Both the position numbers and the translations under genes were made by a program. A stretch of DNA of 64,000 bases from Rhyzopertha dominica (Eukaryota > Arthropoda > Insecta > Coleoptera > Bostrichidae): contig QCXZ01000041.1 in assembly GCA_025024175.1 (NCBI GenBank), positions 34,653,786 through 34,717,785 on the forward strand, read 5' to 3'. Positions 13,040 through 25,720 of the stretch are shown piece after piece. The notes below the pieces were generated by a model. That model did no database searches. It was not told where the DNA came from and saw only the letters and a program-made list of their open reading frames with translations. Positions within the stretch are counted from its first letter, which is position 1. Every line of letters starts with the position of its first letter.

Positions 13040-14891
13040 ACAGGGTCCGCCACCTAAAACTCCCCAGGTTCGTATTTTCTTTGTTTTTTTTTACGTACAA
13101 CCTTAAGTTATATGTCAAATTGAAGATCTTGTTAAATTCTTTAAAAATAGCTAGGTGGGTGTCCAAAATAAATTTTTGCACATTATCATATTTTGTGTTT
13201 GAAGTTATTTTTGTAAATATTTTTTAACCTTACCTCGTATAATAAATATTGCTTCACAGTTGAATGCCGACATTTGTCTTCTTCAATTTGTGTCATTACA
13301 ATGTATGCGTAATTTTTACTCCTTCTTAGTGAAAAACAAGAAAAACTAGTCGCCGCTATGTTCTTTAAATAGGGTTGTTCAGAATTTTTAATTGTTAGTT
13401 TAGTAGCTTATTACGGTACAAATTGTGTCTACATATCCATCGCTGCACACAAAACCTAAAAATTTTAAGTAACTTTTAAATAAATCAAGTACAAAGTTCG
13501 TTCTAAGGAGAGAGAGGCTAGGAAATGAAACCCCGTGACGAGGCTAGTAGGCGATGTAGAAAACCAAACGAGCCTCATTGCAGGGTTTCGCTTTCTAGCC
13601 TCTCTCTCTTTAGAACGAACTTTGTACATGATTTATTTAAAAGTTACTCAAAATTTTGGGGTTTTGTGTGCAGCGATGGGTATGTAGGCATAATTTGTAC
13701 CTTAATAAGCTACTAAACTAACACTTAAAAAAACCGCTGCAAACTAAACCAATACTTCCAAATCCAATTGTCAAAATGACATTTAGGTTTTTATTTCTTA
13801 TATTATACGATTAATAATCAGGTTTTGAGCATTTTTTCTCTCTACACATTTTTTTCTAAGACAAGCAGTCCTCGTGAAAAATATATACATTTTTAAAATC
13901 GGTTTTTTCCAAATAACTCGAAAATTGTTAACTTAACAAAAAAATTACAACAGCGCTTTCTGATCAGAAATTTGATTTTCTATATAATAACAAAATTTAA
14001 AAAAATCGTACGAGCAGGGTCCAAAATAATTTTGGAAATATTTCGAAAATGTCAAAGTTTTGGATAAATTTTCTAAGACACTTTTTGTGAGAAATTTTAT
14101 TTCCTATCTGATGGCATTTTCATTTTTTGAATATATTTAGGAAAAACCGTTTTCTTTAAGTGACGCTTTTTCGCTAATATCTTCTAAACAGTTTGCTGTG
14201 CCGAAAATTTATAAGAGCTAATAATAGTCGCAGTTATACTACTAATCACATACTAAAACGAAAAAAATATAAAAAAATATCAATTTGCAAAAAGGGTAGT
14301 TACCCCCCAATTTCGCCCCCTTCCAGATACCCTACTTACCCCACAAACAGTAGGTCGCTTTAGGTAGTTGAGATTTATACGTTTGCCAAATTTCAAGTTC
14401 ATATATTAAGTCTTTCGAAAGTTATCGTGTCCACAAACAATACCACAGACACACAGACAAGAAATTTTTTTTGCTCAAATTTTCTTTTTTTTGCGTTTTC
14501 GACCATTTTAAAGCGAATGAGCAAATAAATATTTTTGAAATTTTTTTTCGCTATACAATACGGCCCTATAACAGAACATGGCGGCGACTTTCTTGTTTTT
14601 CACTAAGAAGGAGTAAAAATTACGCATACATGGTAATGACACAAATTGAAGAAGACAAAAATCGGCATCTAACTGTGAAGCAATATTTATTATACGGGGT
14701 AAGATTAAAAAATATTTACAAAAATTAACTTTATTTACAAAATATCACAATATGCAAAAACAAATTTTGGACCCTCACTATGCTATTTTTAAAGAGTTCA
14801 AAAAGACCTACAATTTGACATATAACTTAAGGTTGTACCTAAAAAAACAAAGAAAATACGAGCCTGGGGAGTTTTAGGTGGCGGACCCTGT
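13040..14891. mobile_element. Foldback element, about 1.85 kb, with nested palindrome
   Basis: The left tip ACAGGGTCCGCCACCTAAAA at 13040 is mirrored at 14872-14891. The inverted arms run about 320 bp (13040-13365 against 14577-14891) and include phrases such as TTAAGTTATATGTCAAATTG and its complement. Both tips abut TAT/ATA, which fits a TA target. An independent palindrome lies inside at about 13393-13722. No transposase is encoded: the small frames at 12957-13227 and 14471-14728 are arm sequence. It is probably a non-autonomous Tc1/mariner-type or similar DNA element. Confidence 0.8.
13393..13722. repeat. Nested 330-bp palindrome inside the foldback element
   Basis: The phrase TTAGTTTAGTAGCTTATTA near 13396 recurs complemented near 13705. 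The pairing continues through TGCACACAAAACC, AAGTAACTTTTAAATAAAT and GTACAAAGTTCGTTCTAA to a GC-richer loop around 13540-13580. This is probably a second, smaller MITE inserted in the first. Confidence 0.7.
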
Positions 14892-17800
14892 ATAGGTACC
14901 TACCAATCAAGTCAAATAGACGTCTCTCTTAGATTTTCGAATGGAGACTGGAAATCCTCATAATTCTACACCGTTTCCAAAACATATGAAATGAATTCCA
15001 GCATGACCTCTTGCGTACAAATTTCATCATCCTTTTACAGTTGTCTCCATTTCGACACTTTCTTTGCTTCGTTTATTTTTTTTTGTCTTCTGTTCCGTCA
15101 TACTTTTCCTATCTAGGTTACGTTTAGATTGTTAGCAATCCAACCGGTTCGTCTGACATACTTCCTAGATGCATCCGAGTCTTGTTTTTACAGAACAAAG
15201 TACATTCACTTCTTATTTACTCCTTCTCTCATGGTTTAGCCTTCGGTTTGACATCATTAAGTTCATTTTTAAATGAAAATGAAATAATTATTTTTCCTTA
15301 TTGCAGTTGCAAGTAGTACTTGTTTACATTCATTCAAAATTTTCCTGCACTAAATATTACTAAAATAAAACCTCATCATAGGCCTTCTTCAAACAACATA
15401 TGTGTAACTTAACCCCGTATCGACTGCTGCCTAACATTGTCAGTATCAAGAATTCAAAATTATGAATATCATCTATAAAGTTACGCTCTTAATTGAAAAA
15501 GGAACAGTTACTTATATGCGAGATATTACTTGAATAAATATTCTGTTGCAGGCATTATAAAAGAGATAAACATACATCTGTATTTCGTTCTAGGTTTCTT
15601 TAGAAAATTACGAAATGATCCAAAATACCGAGTGGTCAACTGAAAACATGCTTCCCCAGATTTTGAAATTTTGATTAGATTTATTAAAAACGCTCCAAAC
15701 TGGCCAATTTTACATTTTAGAGGGAAAGGGATTTGAATATGTTCTACGCATTCGCGCCACTTCAACTCCTAAAGAGGGACAACGTGTAATTATTTTTTTA
15801 AAAAGGCAACCGGGACTATACAGGATTTTATTTTAAAGTCCATTAATTTGTTTCCGGCATTTCATTTTTCTTTAATTTAGTGCAGCGATAAATCCCCTTA
15901 TAAAGATTACATTTCATTTACCTAATTAAATACTCGCAATGGTCTTCACCAATTCCCATGCAACACTACTATCGCTAATTAAAAGATTTGCGGATAATCC
16001 GAAGCATATCTGCGGTAATTCGACGACATTCGTCTATGACAAATTGGATTGGAGGACTTTATTCTTTGAATAACCACACATGAAAAAGTCCAATGGAGTC
16101 GCGGGGTATTCGATGGAGTCTCTCCTTCCAATTCATCGATTCAGGAATTTTTTATTTAAGAGCCGCCTCAGTGGTAAAACTTGTTAAAACCTTAACTCAA
16201 TCGTAGTGCAATAATACTCAGTTTTTATATTTTTTGTCAATATTGGATCAACATAATTTTATGAGTTGTATCAAATCCAGGTACGTTTATAAAATAAAGA
16301 ATTAAATAAGTACAAGAAACTTTAAATATATTGTACTCGTAAAAAAAGATATATGAGGCGATAATATAAGTAATACATAAGTTATTTTCAAATTTGAAAT
16401 TATTTTGCGGGCGAGATAAAGTTTTTAATACCTTAACTATGATATTATGTTTCATTTATATTAAATTGATGATTCAAAAAAGGCTGTCTTAAATGCAAAA
16501 TGCTTTCAAGTAGGTACAGTTTGCATTAAACAAACAATTTCGCAACAGGATGTAGGCAATATATGTATATTTTTTGCTTGATAAGAGTGACGATATATTC
16601 CAGCCCTTCACAAAATAGCTGTACAATCCATTCCTACTGAAAACAGGTCACACACGCGGATAACAACCACAACAAATGAATGCCCTTTCCTTTAATAATA
16701 ACGGAGTGCTTTCACGCAGCTTATCAATAAAAGTGATAAAAAGTATTTCCTGAATTTACTTATCACTGTTGAGCAACCGTAATACGTAACTAATCATTTA
16801 AAGCCGCACCACGACATCTCGCCTACAAAATTAATTATGCGAATTGGCATAATTTGATTTCCATTAGCTTTCTTATTCCCAGGAGTGACTGGCACTCCTC
16901 GAATTGAAAGGTTTGATTTGCATTCGGGAACAAACTTAAACGAGCGAGGGAAGTTGCTGCATTCAATGGAAGTAGCCTATATGCATGGTTAAGAAAGGGA
17001 TGGTGGTATATGTAGCTTAGATGGGCAAAATTAACGTAAAGTACATTTCATTAGTGACATTCACGATCTAGTGATGTTACTGGATCAGCCATGATAAAAA
17101 GTATAAAAAGGATACAGTTATAGAAGTAGCAAAGTATTTTTAGTGGATAATTGAATAATATTTTTATTATATAATTCCATAATGTTTTGTAAAACCCAAA
17201 TTAATCGCTAGAATCACCGTAGTATTAAATAAGCAAATATATACAAATCAACAGGGTTTTTCGTTATGATGATATGGGGATGTTGAACGAGCGATTTTAG
17301 GCACAGCCTTTTTCATATTTTTGTCTTCAATCGTTGTTCAAATGTGACTCCGTACGAAAGATTTACAGTTTTTCATCCCTCACGATAAGCTAATCAAATG
17401 AGTATAGAATACGGTTGTTGAAATGTTATGTATTAAAAAAAGAAAACAAAATAAAATAAAATCGTAGAATATAGCATATTTTCTGAACGAATCATAAATC
17501 TGAGAAGATGGTTCTTGCTTTCAAAGTCGATCACCAAGAATCACACTTTCGAAGTAAAACCACTAAAACTTTGTGTTCTTAGATTTACTGTCCATCCCTT
17601 ATTAAAGACTTCATTGTCACATTATGCTAATGCATAGTAGCGATGGCATGAGAACTTTAAAAGGAAGTTTCTAATATTCCGGAATTAATTCAAATGAAGT
17701 ATCAAATAGATGCACCCTCCTCAGAATGGTCATTAATGTTAATCGTAGCGTCGAATCCTAATCTGAAATGATTGGTTGTTCACCCCATATGCGATATCCT

Positions 17801-18590
17801 GATTGAGATGAGACAAATGATGAGAGGAAATTTTCATCCCTAACTAGATTAGTTCCAGTGCTTTCATTCTCGCTTGGAAGTTCATTTTAATTTTGTGACT
17901 GCGCTCATCGAGGGAGAATGCAGGAGAGCAAACGAGAAAAGATATAATTATACTGTCTGAGATAAAATAAGAACATCCAGCAATACTTGTTTTATTTGAA
18001 TAAAGTTTGGTAGACATGTTTTTGTTCATCAAGACAAAAATAGTTTTTTACCTTTGCATCCGCTTTTATGTGATTGTTTTCTTCGTTTAATAAAACAGCG
18101 AAAATTACGCTATGAGGTTGGCTGCAGTAGCATTTGTAAAAGCTTCTTTGATTTGTCAGTAAGTATGCCTAGAGCAAGTTTATATATAAAAGATGAATAG
18201 TGTATTTGCGAGAGGCCGGTGTATCCTTTACACATTTTGCTTCTAGACCGAGGAGGAGTCTAAACATGGTACGATTGTGGTTCTAGGAAGACCGAATACG
18301 AAAAGCGAAAGATACGGGGCGTCGTCAAGATCGTCGTCTTAGGTAGGTTTTTAGTTCTAAGGGACCGCTTCACCCCTGCCAGGGCTCTTGCAGACCAGTA
18401 AATTACAGAACGTGGAGGGCCTACAAACCGTTTACAGCCGGATAAGAAATCTTGCTTTGTTTTTATACTGGCCTCATTTGGTGCTGCTGCTTCCATTAAG
18501 CATATGTCTGACAGAGTGGAATGATGTAGTGAACGACCACTTTGTAGCCAGTAATGTCAATGGCATACCATTACCTTTATTGACGAATTT
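14892..18590. other. Intergenic sequence, no supported gene
   Basis: AT-rich sequence. The short frames (for example 15526-15765 and 16237-16455 on the minus strand) show no domain and no codon-use signal I can trust. A somewhat GC-richer patch at 18240-18420 could belong to the Tc1 relic that follows, but I cannot place it. Confidence 0.5.
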
Positions 18591-18594
18591 GTAA

Positions 18595-20440
18595 GAAGGC
18601 GACGTGGTGAAAGATGGGATCCTCAATTTAGGGCGGAAAGGAATGTGCACCCATACGAGGATCCTCCGCAGTTCTCCTCAACAAGATCATGTAAACAATG
18701 TCATGTAGAGCTGCTTTAGTCTACTGTGAACAAAATAACCGTATATTTGCTACCTTGGCACCCAACATCTCCCGATCTTTCATTCATTGAATACGTCTGG
18801 GGCGCTATCGGTAGCAGATTAAAATATTGGCAAAGGGTATAGCCGGGTAAGTATGCAATAAGTGCTCCAAAGGAAATCAAAGGTCGAGTTAGTCGTTCGA
18901 AAGCATATGGTCAACAAAATTTCGAACTATTAGCCGACATATTGGAGGGCAAAGTAGGGGAAACTTGCAATATCGTTTTTAATTATTTTTCTACAGCAAG
19001 AAAAGGTCATATAACTACTTTCGCTCATTAGCAAGCTGTATATTCTCTTTTTATTTTTTTGGCGGGTAACTCTAACTCAAATCATTTTTTGTGTGGTAAA
19101 ATTTAAGTACTATGTTAGTTTTCTTATGACAGAATAGTCAGTTGGAAAGCTATTGTTGTTAATTTTTTCAGATTTTTAAATTTGGGAGATCTTACCGAAA
19201 AAAATAATCGACAGCCATATTCACAGCTATTGCCAACGCAACCCACCGGTCGCAGATTAGTGCTCATCGTCATACTTTAGGTACTGGATCCAAATTTTAC
19301 ATGGGCTATTATTCGTAGCATCAAAAAACACCTTCAACCGCCGCCATGAAGCAACATACCAAATTTTGTATAAAGAATGGGCCATTTTGACCTTAGGGGT
19401 AGCACCCCAGTGACTCTACCTCAAAAATATTACTAAATACTCCTGTGGCCCATTGATACCTTATTATACTTATACAACTTGCCACGATAGCTTCTATTAT
19501 AATTTATCCCTTGCTTACTTTACCAGTCTTAATCACTAGCAATAGTGTTTTAAAAAGAACGTTCAAACTTACAAGTGATTGGGACCCTTAAATCGAATGT
19601 GAAATTATGATTTTCTCTCGATTTAACGGTCGCACTCATTTGTAATATTCCAGCTAAAATTATTCCTATTGATTATAATTTGTGAAGTATACCAAATATC
19701 AAATAACGAATTAAAAATATTTGAAACAAATGCTAGACATCACAAAAGGGTGTAATTTCTAACCAAATACTGTGTATATTAACTAATCGCGTAAATCTTT
19801 AAACATTAGATACTTCTTAAACAATGAAAAGCCCACACTCATCCTTTTTTCACCCCCTCAGGGATGGTATTTCCAGAAGCACTGCGTCAGTACATATATA
19901 TGTGTATGTGTTACTTTCTCACCAAAGGCACCAAAGTAAGTCAGTCAAGACATGTTATTTTGTAATCATAGATTTACCGTTTTCTAACTTTTTCATTAAG
20001 ATCCTCCAAACTTAAAAATCTGAAAAAATTCACAACTACAGCTCTCCCGCTGACTATTCTGTAGTAAAAAACACAGTAATTCAATTTTAACACGAAAAAC
20101 TTGAAATATTAGAATTACCCGTTAGAAAATTTTCTAAAAAATTACACACATTGAAAATAATTTATACTACTAACCTATATGATTTTTTCAGATTTTTTTC
20201 TTATGATAAAAGCGGTTAAGTTTTGCAAAAATTGCTTTTTTATCGTATGTTTTTAAATGGTTAACTCCGCGTTTGATTTCATTTGGGGGCACTTTTTGCA
20301 TGCTTATCCGGCTATACTCTTTACTTCATCCTCCATAGACTCAAGCAGCACTTCATGATGCTATACAAGTAGCGTGGAATGAGACACTTCAGGAGGAAAT
20401 CGATCATCTGATGGTGGCAATGACCAGACGCGTTAGCTAA
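18595..20440 (+). pseudogene. Tc1-type transposase relic, split by an insertion
   Basis: Before the insertion the sequence encodes, in shifted frames, an RRRGERWDPQF-like segment at about 18597-18630 and LPWHPTSPDLSFIEYVWG at about 18750-18800. The latter corresponds to the PDLSPIEHVWD block carrying the last catalytic acidic residue of Tc1 transposases. After the insertion, 20340-20437 encodes ALHDAIQVAWNETLQEEI and a short basic end, the usual Tc1 C-terminus. The reading is broken by stops, so this is a dead copy. The 18840-20314 segment is foreign to it. Confidence 0.75.
18840..20314. mobile_element. TIR element nested in the Tc1 relic
   Basis: The two ends are inverted copies: TAGCCGGGTAAGTATGCA at 18840 mirrors the right end at 20297-20314 (TGCATGCTTATCCGGCTA) with few mismatches, and GTGC and TTTGATTTC phrases pair further in. 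Each end is flanked by TA, the expected duplicated target. The element interrupts a transposase reading exactly between its catalytic block and its C-terminus. Inner sequence is AT-rich, with TTTTTTCAGATTTTTAAATT near 19170 and related phrases near 20010 and 20190, suggesting long decayed arms. There is no transposase inside. Confidence 0.75.
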
Positions 20441-20589
20441 TGAATGCATACAGCACCGTCGAGGCTCCACCCATTATTATTTTTATTTTAGTTTCTTACA
20501 TTCCCATTCTCGTCTGTTCCTTAATGGTTTATTTACTTTTCCCCAATAAACACGTTCACCAAACATTATTCAGATAGAACAATCATTAC

Positions 20590-20790
20590 TGAGTTTAATT
20601 AAAACGTGAGTCTATGCTATGCTGTCTGCACCGCAACCAACTGCCGACGGAACCTTTCAGTTTTTTAACGCTCGTCTGCAGTTTAGGGCTAGAGCAGATA
20701 GCATGACATTGAACTGATTTTGCCTATATACCAAAGCTAATGGTAAGTTGCGGTATACAGGTGGTTCCATACTTTGTAGCGGCCCTGCAT
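20590..20790 (-). repeat. Dispersed repeat family R1, copy 1 (inverted)
   Basis: This stretch is the complement of the repeats at 24060, 36525 and 36820. It shares phrases such as GAACTGATTTTGCCTATATACC (broken by small changes), CACCGCAACCAACTGC and TGCTATGCTGTCTGCA. It is more diverged than the 36-kb copies. Confidence 0.6.
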
Positions 20791-20799
20791 AAAGCACTA

Positions 20800-23180
20800 A
20801 CGTAGGTTTTAAGCAAATTTTGACAAAAACAGATTCAGACAACCAGTAACAGCTTCACCACAAATTGAACATTTTTCATCAGGATGATTCCAAATGGATC
20901 TAGTGCTGGAAGCAGGTATTTGGATTAATTAGCGAAAGAGAGAAAAATCTTGAAATAACAAATCAGTTCACAAAAAATTGGTAGAAGACACGGATGTCCA
21001 AGTATACGATACCAACAGATGATGATAAGCTTCTAAAAATATAATTAACCAAAGACTCTAAACCACGATCAGTCACAGCGTAAGCACAAAGTGAGGTAGT
21101 AAGTAGGTATACTTGGACATTTAAAATATATGAGTTACAGCACGCGAAAATAGTAAGTTGCCCTCTATGGCGTACACACACACGATTGTAATTATATTTT
21201 TAAGATAAAATAAGTGAAAAGCGCTTGAAATAATGGAGATGGAAGCAGAAGATCTCTGATAACGGAATTGAGCACTACCTACTTTTGGGTAACAGCAATA
21301 TTGCAAATAAGAGTACTAAGTTAATAGGATCGCTATGTACAAAATTAAAATATAAGACGCCATTACTAAATAGCACTGATGCGATTTACAATTACAATTT
21401 ACTATTTACGTAAGTCAAACTTGCCAACATAAAAAAATGGGATGCGCTTACATAAAAGCGATATATGTTTAAAACGAGATAGCTGTGCTCTTTCCGGCCA
21501 TGTATTAAGGTAACCACCAACAATAAATTGATTTTGAAAATATAAATATAACAGCAGAAGAATGTAATATAAGCAAAAGGTTAATTTGAAAAATGATAAA
21601 TATTAATAGATGATGTAATAATGGTATAAACAAAAAAGCGGATATACAAAATTTGAGTGTAATTTATACTTAATACATTACAACCAATAAATTAAAAAAC
21701 ATTTTATAATATTGGTATAGTAATATTACTGTTTTTTTAATTCTAAACTATATAAAATTGTATTAAATTATATTATAATTTTGTAAAAACACAAATTAAA
21801 ATCTGATATTTGCTAAACTATGTAATTTCGTTTCACGTTTTCATTGTATCATTATTTGAGGAATAAGAAATATAATCACTTGTCAGTTTAAAGTTGAAAC
21901 TATCAAATCTGGTATATTATGAGTTAATTTTATAAGAAAATAACGTATAAATTACATTGTAACCATTTTGTAGCAAACATGGGCTGTATGTTGAAATCAA
22001 AATACTTTAAAATTACATAATCTGTTTCTTTAATATCAGGTATAAAATATAAGTTACACAAATGTTTATAATGCGCATATATATTGTCAAAAATAGCTCC
22101 TTTGTTTACCGCTTAAAACAAGAAGGTTTATGTACATTTACATACAAACTAAGTCAATTCCTTGCCAACTATTTGTGATTCAATTACTGTACTAAAATTT
22201 GTATAGGTCAGTAAATAGCTACGTAAACAACTACGTTTAATGCAACAACTTGTTTTGTACATATGGAGCCAAATGTACTATGCCTTTAATGTTTTAAAAC
22301 TGCAATAGTGTTTACTGGGTCTTTCTAGATATAGGTAATAGAAGATTCATATTCATACCATAGGTAGGGGGACTTTACTCCTTATAATTAACAGCCACGC
22401 CGCAAAGCTTAGTGTACCTTTGGACTGATTACTACTGCGCAAATATAGCTTGGCGTTAGTAGGGTCGGGTCACATAATTGAAACATGACTACAAATTCAA
22501 GCCAGTATAATTAGTAGCTTGCAATTTGCAAGTGGCATTAAGGCGATATTCGCAGCTATCATCGTTCCAGAAAAGGCAAGCTTAAACCAAACAAGTTTAA
22601 CATTCTTCCAGCCATTAAAACGTACCGATCTTTATTATGTTTTGCTCAAAATCCTGTAGCCCTCCAATGTCTCGTCTATTCATTTCTTATAATCACTAAT
22701 ATTTTTGTCGCGTTTACAATTATGCTGAACCCCCACCGATAGTTTAAATTAGAGAAAAAATAACCATAAATCGCTGTCTTGTAAGAAAAACGAATGCGAA
22801 ACCTAGAAAATTTTCTATGCAGATACCTATATAGGAAATAAGGAAAACCAACTAACCATGTACATATAAGAGAAGCAGGTGAACTATGTCAGCCATTCAA
22901 CAGTGAAATTTGAACAACGTATAAATACGTGCGATTTAAAAATAAACCTTCATTATTTCTTGATAACCTACAACACAAGAAAGCCAGATATTATTGACTG
23001 AATCCGCGAAAAAAGCAGCCGATGTCTATTGGGATAAAGTGAGTACACGATTAGAGAATAGAGCAGATGAGAATCGGGCATTAAGCAAAGAAAAAAAATC
23101 GGATGGTCGATTCCCCCCTAGTATCCCCCGAGTATCATTCCAGGCATGATGAAGTACTGTTAGAGTAAATTTTGCCATTT
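20800..23180. other. Intergenic sequence, no supported gene
   Basis: Very AT-rich (especially 21300-22200). The frames at 20963-21306 on the minus strand show no family. I see nothing definable. Confidence 0.5.
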
Positions 23181-23440
23181 TCTATCCAAGATGTTTCAGA
23201 CGGGAAAATCTTATTGGCGCGGGCAACGAATTAACATTATTTTGTCCAAAGTAACTACGGCTACATGTGGTCGGCATTGTTTTTTTGAGATAATGGAATG
23301 AGGAACATCCTGGGATAGGCAAAACGTATGGTTTCACTGGATATAGCGCTGGTCGGTCATGTTGCCTCTGACAATCTGCTCTCATGAGCAATACCCCCTT
23401 CCACAAATTACTCTAAGGCATGTACGATGTGCAGTGCATA
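23180..23440 (-). pseudogene. Tc1-type transposase fragment
   Basis: On the minus strand, shifted frames encode NMTDQRYIQ followed by a segment ending KKQCRPHVAVVTLD. These line up with the NGxLNxQRY and QQDNARPH blocks of Tc1/mariner transposases, in the same order and spacing. The asparagine-alanine of the catalytic NARPH block is altered and the frame is broken. Only about 80 residues of homology remain. Confidence 0.6.
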
Positions 23441-23799
23441 TGCCTTTCCGACCAAAACACTGAGGATGGTGTCTTTCAAAACCTCGCATTCTTAAAATTA
23501 AAAGTGAGAGCACTTCTATTATTCCGTGGTATAAGGCGCGCAGTCTGCGATGATCAATTCATTCATACCTGAAGAGTCCAAACAAGGACGAAATTCAGAG
23601 TCGTAAGATCCAAATGATTTAATTAGAGTAGATGTTATTTAATTACATTATCGAGCTTAAGGAGCGGTTTACCGATGCGAATGCTATACACATAGAAGAC
23701 GGTCCGCCTAGCTTTTCCATATTTCAGTTCGTATAGTGTACGATCGGATATTACGGAGTTATCTGTCTATTTCTATCTATTTAAAATAAGCATACGATA

Positions 23800-24035
23800 C
23801 CAACATTCGATGTATTTAAGTACAGGCATTCGATACATGTATTCGATACAAGTTTTCGATAAAAGTATTCGATACATGTATTCGACACATTTATTCGATA
23901 CATGTATTCGATACAAATGTTCGATTTATGTATTCGACACAAGTATTTGATAGAATTAGTATTCGATGCAAATATTAAATATATGTATTCGATACAACTA
24001 TTCAATACAAGTATTACATACAAGATACAAGACAT
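23800..24035. repeat. 12-bp satellite, unit ATTCGATACAAG-like
   Basis: About 18 imperfect tandem units of 12 bp (ATTCGATACATGT-type, with variants TTTCGATAAAAG and ATTCGACACAAG). The unit length is a multiple of three, so it stays open in several frames; the 84-residue frame at 23781-24035 is an artefact of this. The same unit occurs in the opposite orientation at 43665-43860. Confidence 0.9.
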
Positions 24036-24049
24036 ACAGACTAAAGGTC

Positions 24050-24310
24050 ACTTTCTTCAGGTGGTAGTTTAGTTTAAATAATGGCAGCTAAGTGGCTTTG
24101 TCATCTTGTCAGTTCATTTTTGACAGATGACACTGCCATCTAATTTTCTAGTTACGTCATACAAAGCTTTTGGTGTATAGGGAAAACCAGTTGTATGCTA
24201 TGCTGTATGCGCTAGACCTAAACTGCACTGATGAGTTACAATGATAGCGAAATAGATCTGTAGTTAGTTGCAATGCATCAGACAGCATACCATAGACATG
24301 CATTTTTATT
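24050..24310 (+). repeat. Dispersed repeat family R1, copy 2
   Basis: Shares, in order, GGCAGCTAAGTGGCTTTGTCAT, TGACAGATGACA, the AAAACCAGTT phrase, CTAGACCTAAACTGCACT, GATAGCGAAATAGATCT and CATAGACATGCATTTT with the copies at 36525-36735 and 36815-37075. It lies directly next to the 12-bp satellite. It has no coding capacity and no clear tRNA-like head. Confidence 0.75.
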
Positions 24311-24432
24311 CTCCTGCATACAATGACAATGACATTTTATTAGTTATTACTCTAGATCTACGAGTAGGTAATATTTATATATGACAGGAGACAGCACAAG
24401 ACTTTCAGCCTCCAAAAAACTATTAATCTAAT

Positions 24433-24466
24433 AACGTTTCGAATACATCTGTGATCTTTGTCAAAG
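24433..24466 (-). ncRNA. Decayed hammerhead-like motif of a PLE end
   Basis: On the minus strand a TTTGACAAA phrase stands where the hammerhead core CUGANGA is expected. It is followed by a possible stem (GATCACA / TGTATTC) and then by CGAAACG, matching the conserved GAAA box. The core has substitutions, so self-cleavage is unlikely. PLE ends are known to carry hammerhead motifs. Confidence 0.4.
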
Positions 24467-25064
24467 AAGAGAACCTCTAAACTAGTCTGACACGAGTACA
24501 AATAAAATTTTGAAAGTAAACGAATCACCAAGGAAGCGAGATGTTATAGAAACAACCTGCGAACGTAATAGTATGTATACAATAATTTACATAAATTTTA
24601 TATCCTACCAAAGATAAAGTACATTTAGAAAGTGAAGGTGTTTACAAAATTACTTGTTCTTGCGGCAAGTGTTACATAGGTGAGATTAAAAGAAAAGTAG
24701 GGATGCGTTCAGAAGCTGAACACTCATATTTAGCATGATTGATTTTGATAAACAAAAAAAAATTTACATAGAGAAAAATATTATTACCAGTGTACAATAA
24801 AAAAACTGTAGAAAATTCTGGAAGTACTAATAATTTTATTAGGGATAGTGAAAATTATGCTGGTGATGCTATTTGGAAGGCTATTTTGTAGGTTTATTTT
24901 TCCCAAGTAGTTCGTGTATATCTAGTAGGTAGTTCCTTACTCCTCAATTGACTTAAATTTTATCACAATGGCAGATTGTTTCTATGACATCTCGTTTTCT
25001 TGATGATTATTTTGTTTGCATTAAAAAATTTAACTCGTTAGAAACGAATCTTTGGGGTTCTCTT

Positions 25065-25098
25065 CTTTGACAAAGATTACAGGTGTAATTGAAACGTC
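25065..25098 (+). ncRNA. Decayed hammerhead-like motif, second copy
   Basis: The plus strand has TTTGACAAA, then a stem GATTACA-GG-TGTAATT, then GAAACGTC. The stem pairs better than in the first copy, but the core still departs from CUGANGA. Confidence 0.45.
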
Positions 25099-25109
25099 AG
25101 TGTTTGGTA

Positions 25110-25430
25110 GTGACAGCGTTTTTTTACGATAACATATCTGTTCCCATTCTATAATTAATTTCGATTATTTCTAATTTTTCTGATGACTTTCTCAGTACAC
25201 TTAAGACTGTGTATCATACTGTATAGAAGCAGCTCTAAACATCTGGGATTAAAGAAAGACTGGGCTAGCTGATTTAATGTTTCATTTACTTTTATTGAAC
25301 CAAATGGAAATACCACCAGTGACGAAGCGTGAAAAGGAATTCGGCTGTCAAAATCCTTCCTCTATAAATACCCCTACTGGGACTGTCGAAATGAAAAGCT
25401 ATTGAAACTAAAATAGGTGCGCAGTAGAGC
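25110..25430. other. Intergenic sequence
   Basis: No gene or repeat recognised. Confidence 0.4.
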
Positions 25431-25720
25431 AGACGCCGGTAAGTATATATATTTGTAGTAGAATCGATCGAGCGGGGCAGCAGCCATTCCCATTCCTCGA
25501 GTAAATGAACTTTTCAAGGGGAAACCGAAGCCGTGACCATGCATCTTACATTCTAAATTAATCAAGTCTCCGGCGCTTAATCTCGAAATCAATACGGGGA
25601 AACGTGAAAGCGACGCCATGGTTGCACAACGGACCGAGCCAACTGCGTGTCGGCGCGGGGGAAAACGGTGGGAAGCGGAACGGTCACCGTCGACACGGAA
25701 AACCCCGATGAAAATTGAAA
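25430..25720. other. GC-richer, CpG-containing island of unknown role
   Basis: This patch stands out from the AT-rich surroundings, with GATCGATCGAGCGGGGC, GTGTCGGCGCGGGGG and CACCGTCGACACGG and many CpGs. A 161-residue minus frame (25374-25859) and a 64-residue plus frame cover it but match nothing I know. It could be a promoter/first exon of a host gene, an untranslated exon, or a transferred or repeat piece. Confidence 0.3.

Larger units (their letters stand above)
24433..25098 (+). mobile_element. Penelope-like element relic with inverted ends
   Basis: Two inverted copies of a sequence containing TCTTTGTCAAAGAAGAGAACC (written on opposite strands) bracket about 670 bp at 24433-24475 and 25050-25098. 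Between them, 24634-24738 encodes GVYKITCSCGKCYIGEIKRK, which is the GIY-YIG endonuclease core of Penelope-like retroelements, here VYK...CYIG. A later segment, NNFIRDSENYAGDAIWKAIL at about 24830-24895, resembles the usual PLE C-terminal end. The frame then stops. RT is absent, so this is a 5'-truncated dead copy. Confidence 0.65.

Noticed and set aside
23781..24035. 84-residue coding frame
   Set aside because: It only reads the 12-bp satellite, whose unit length is a multiple of three.
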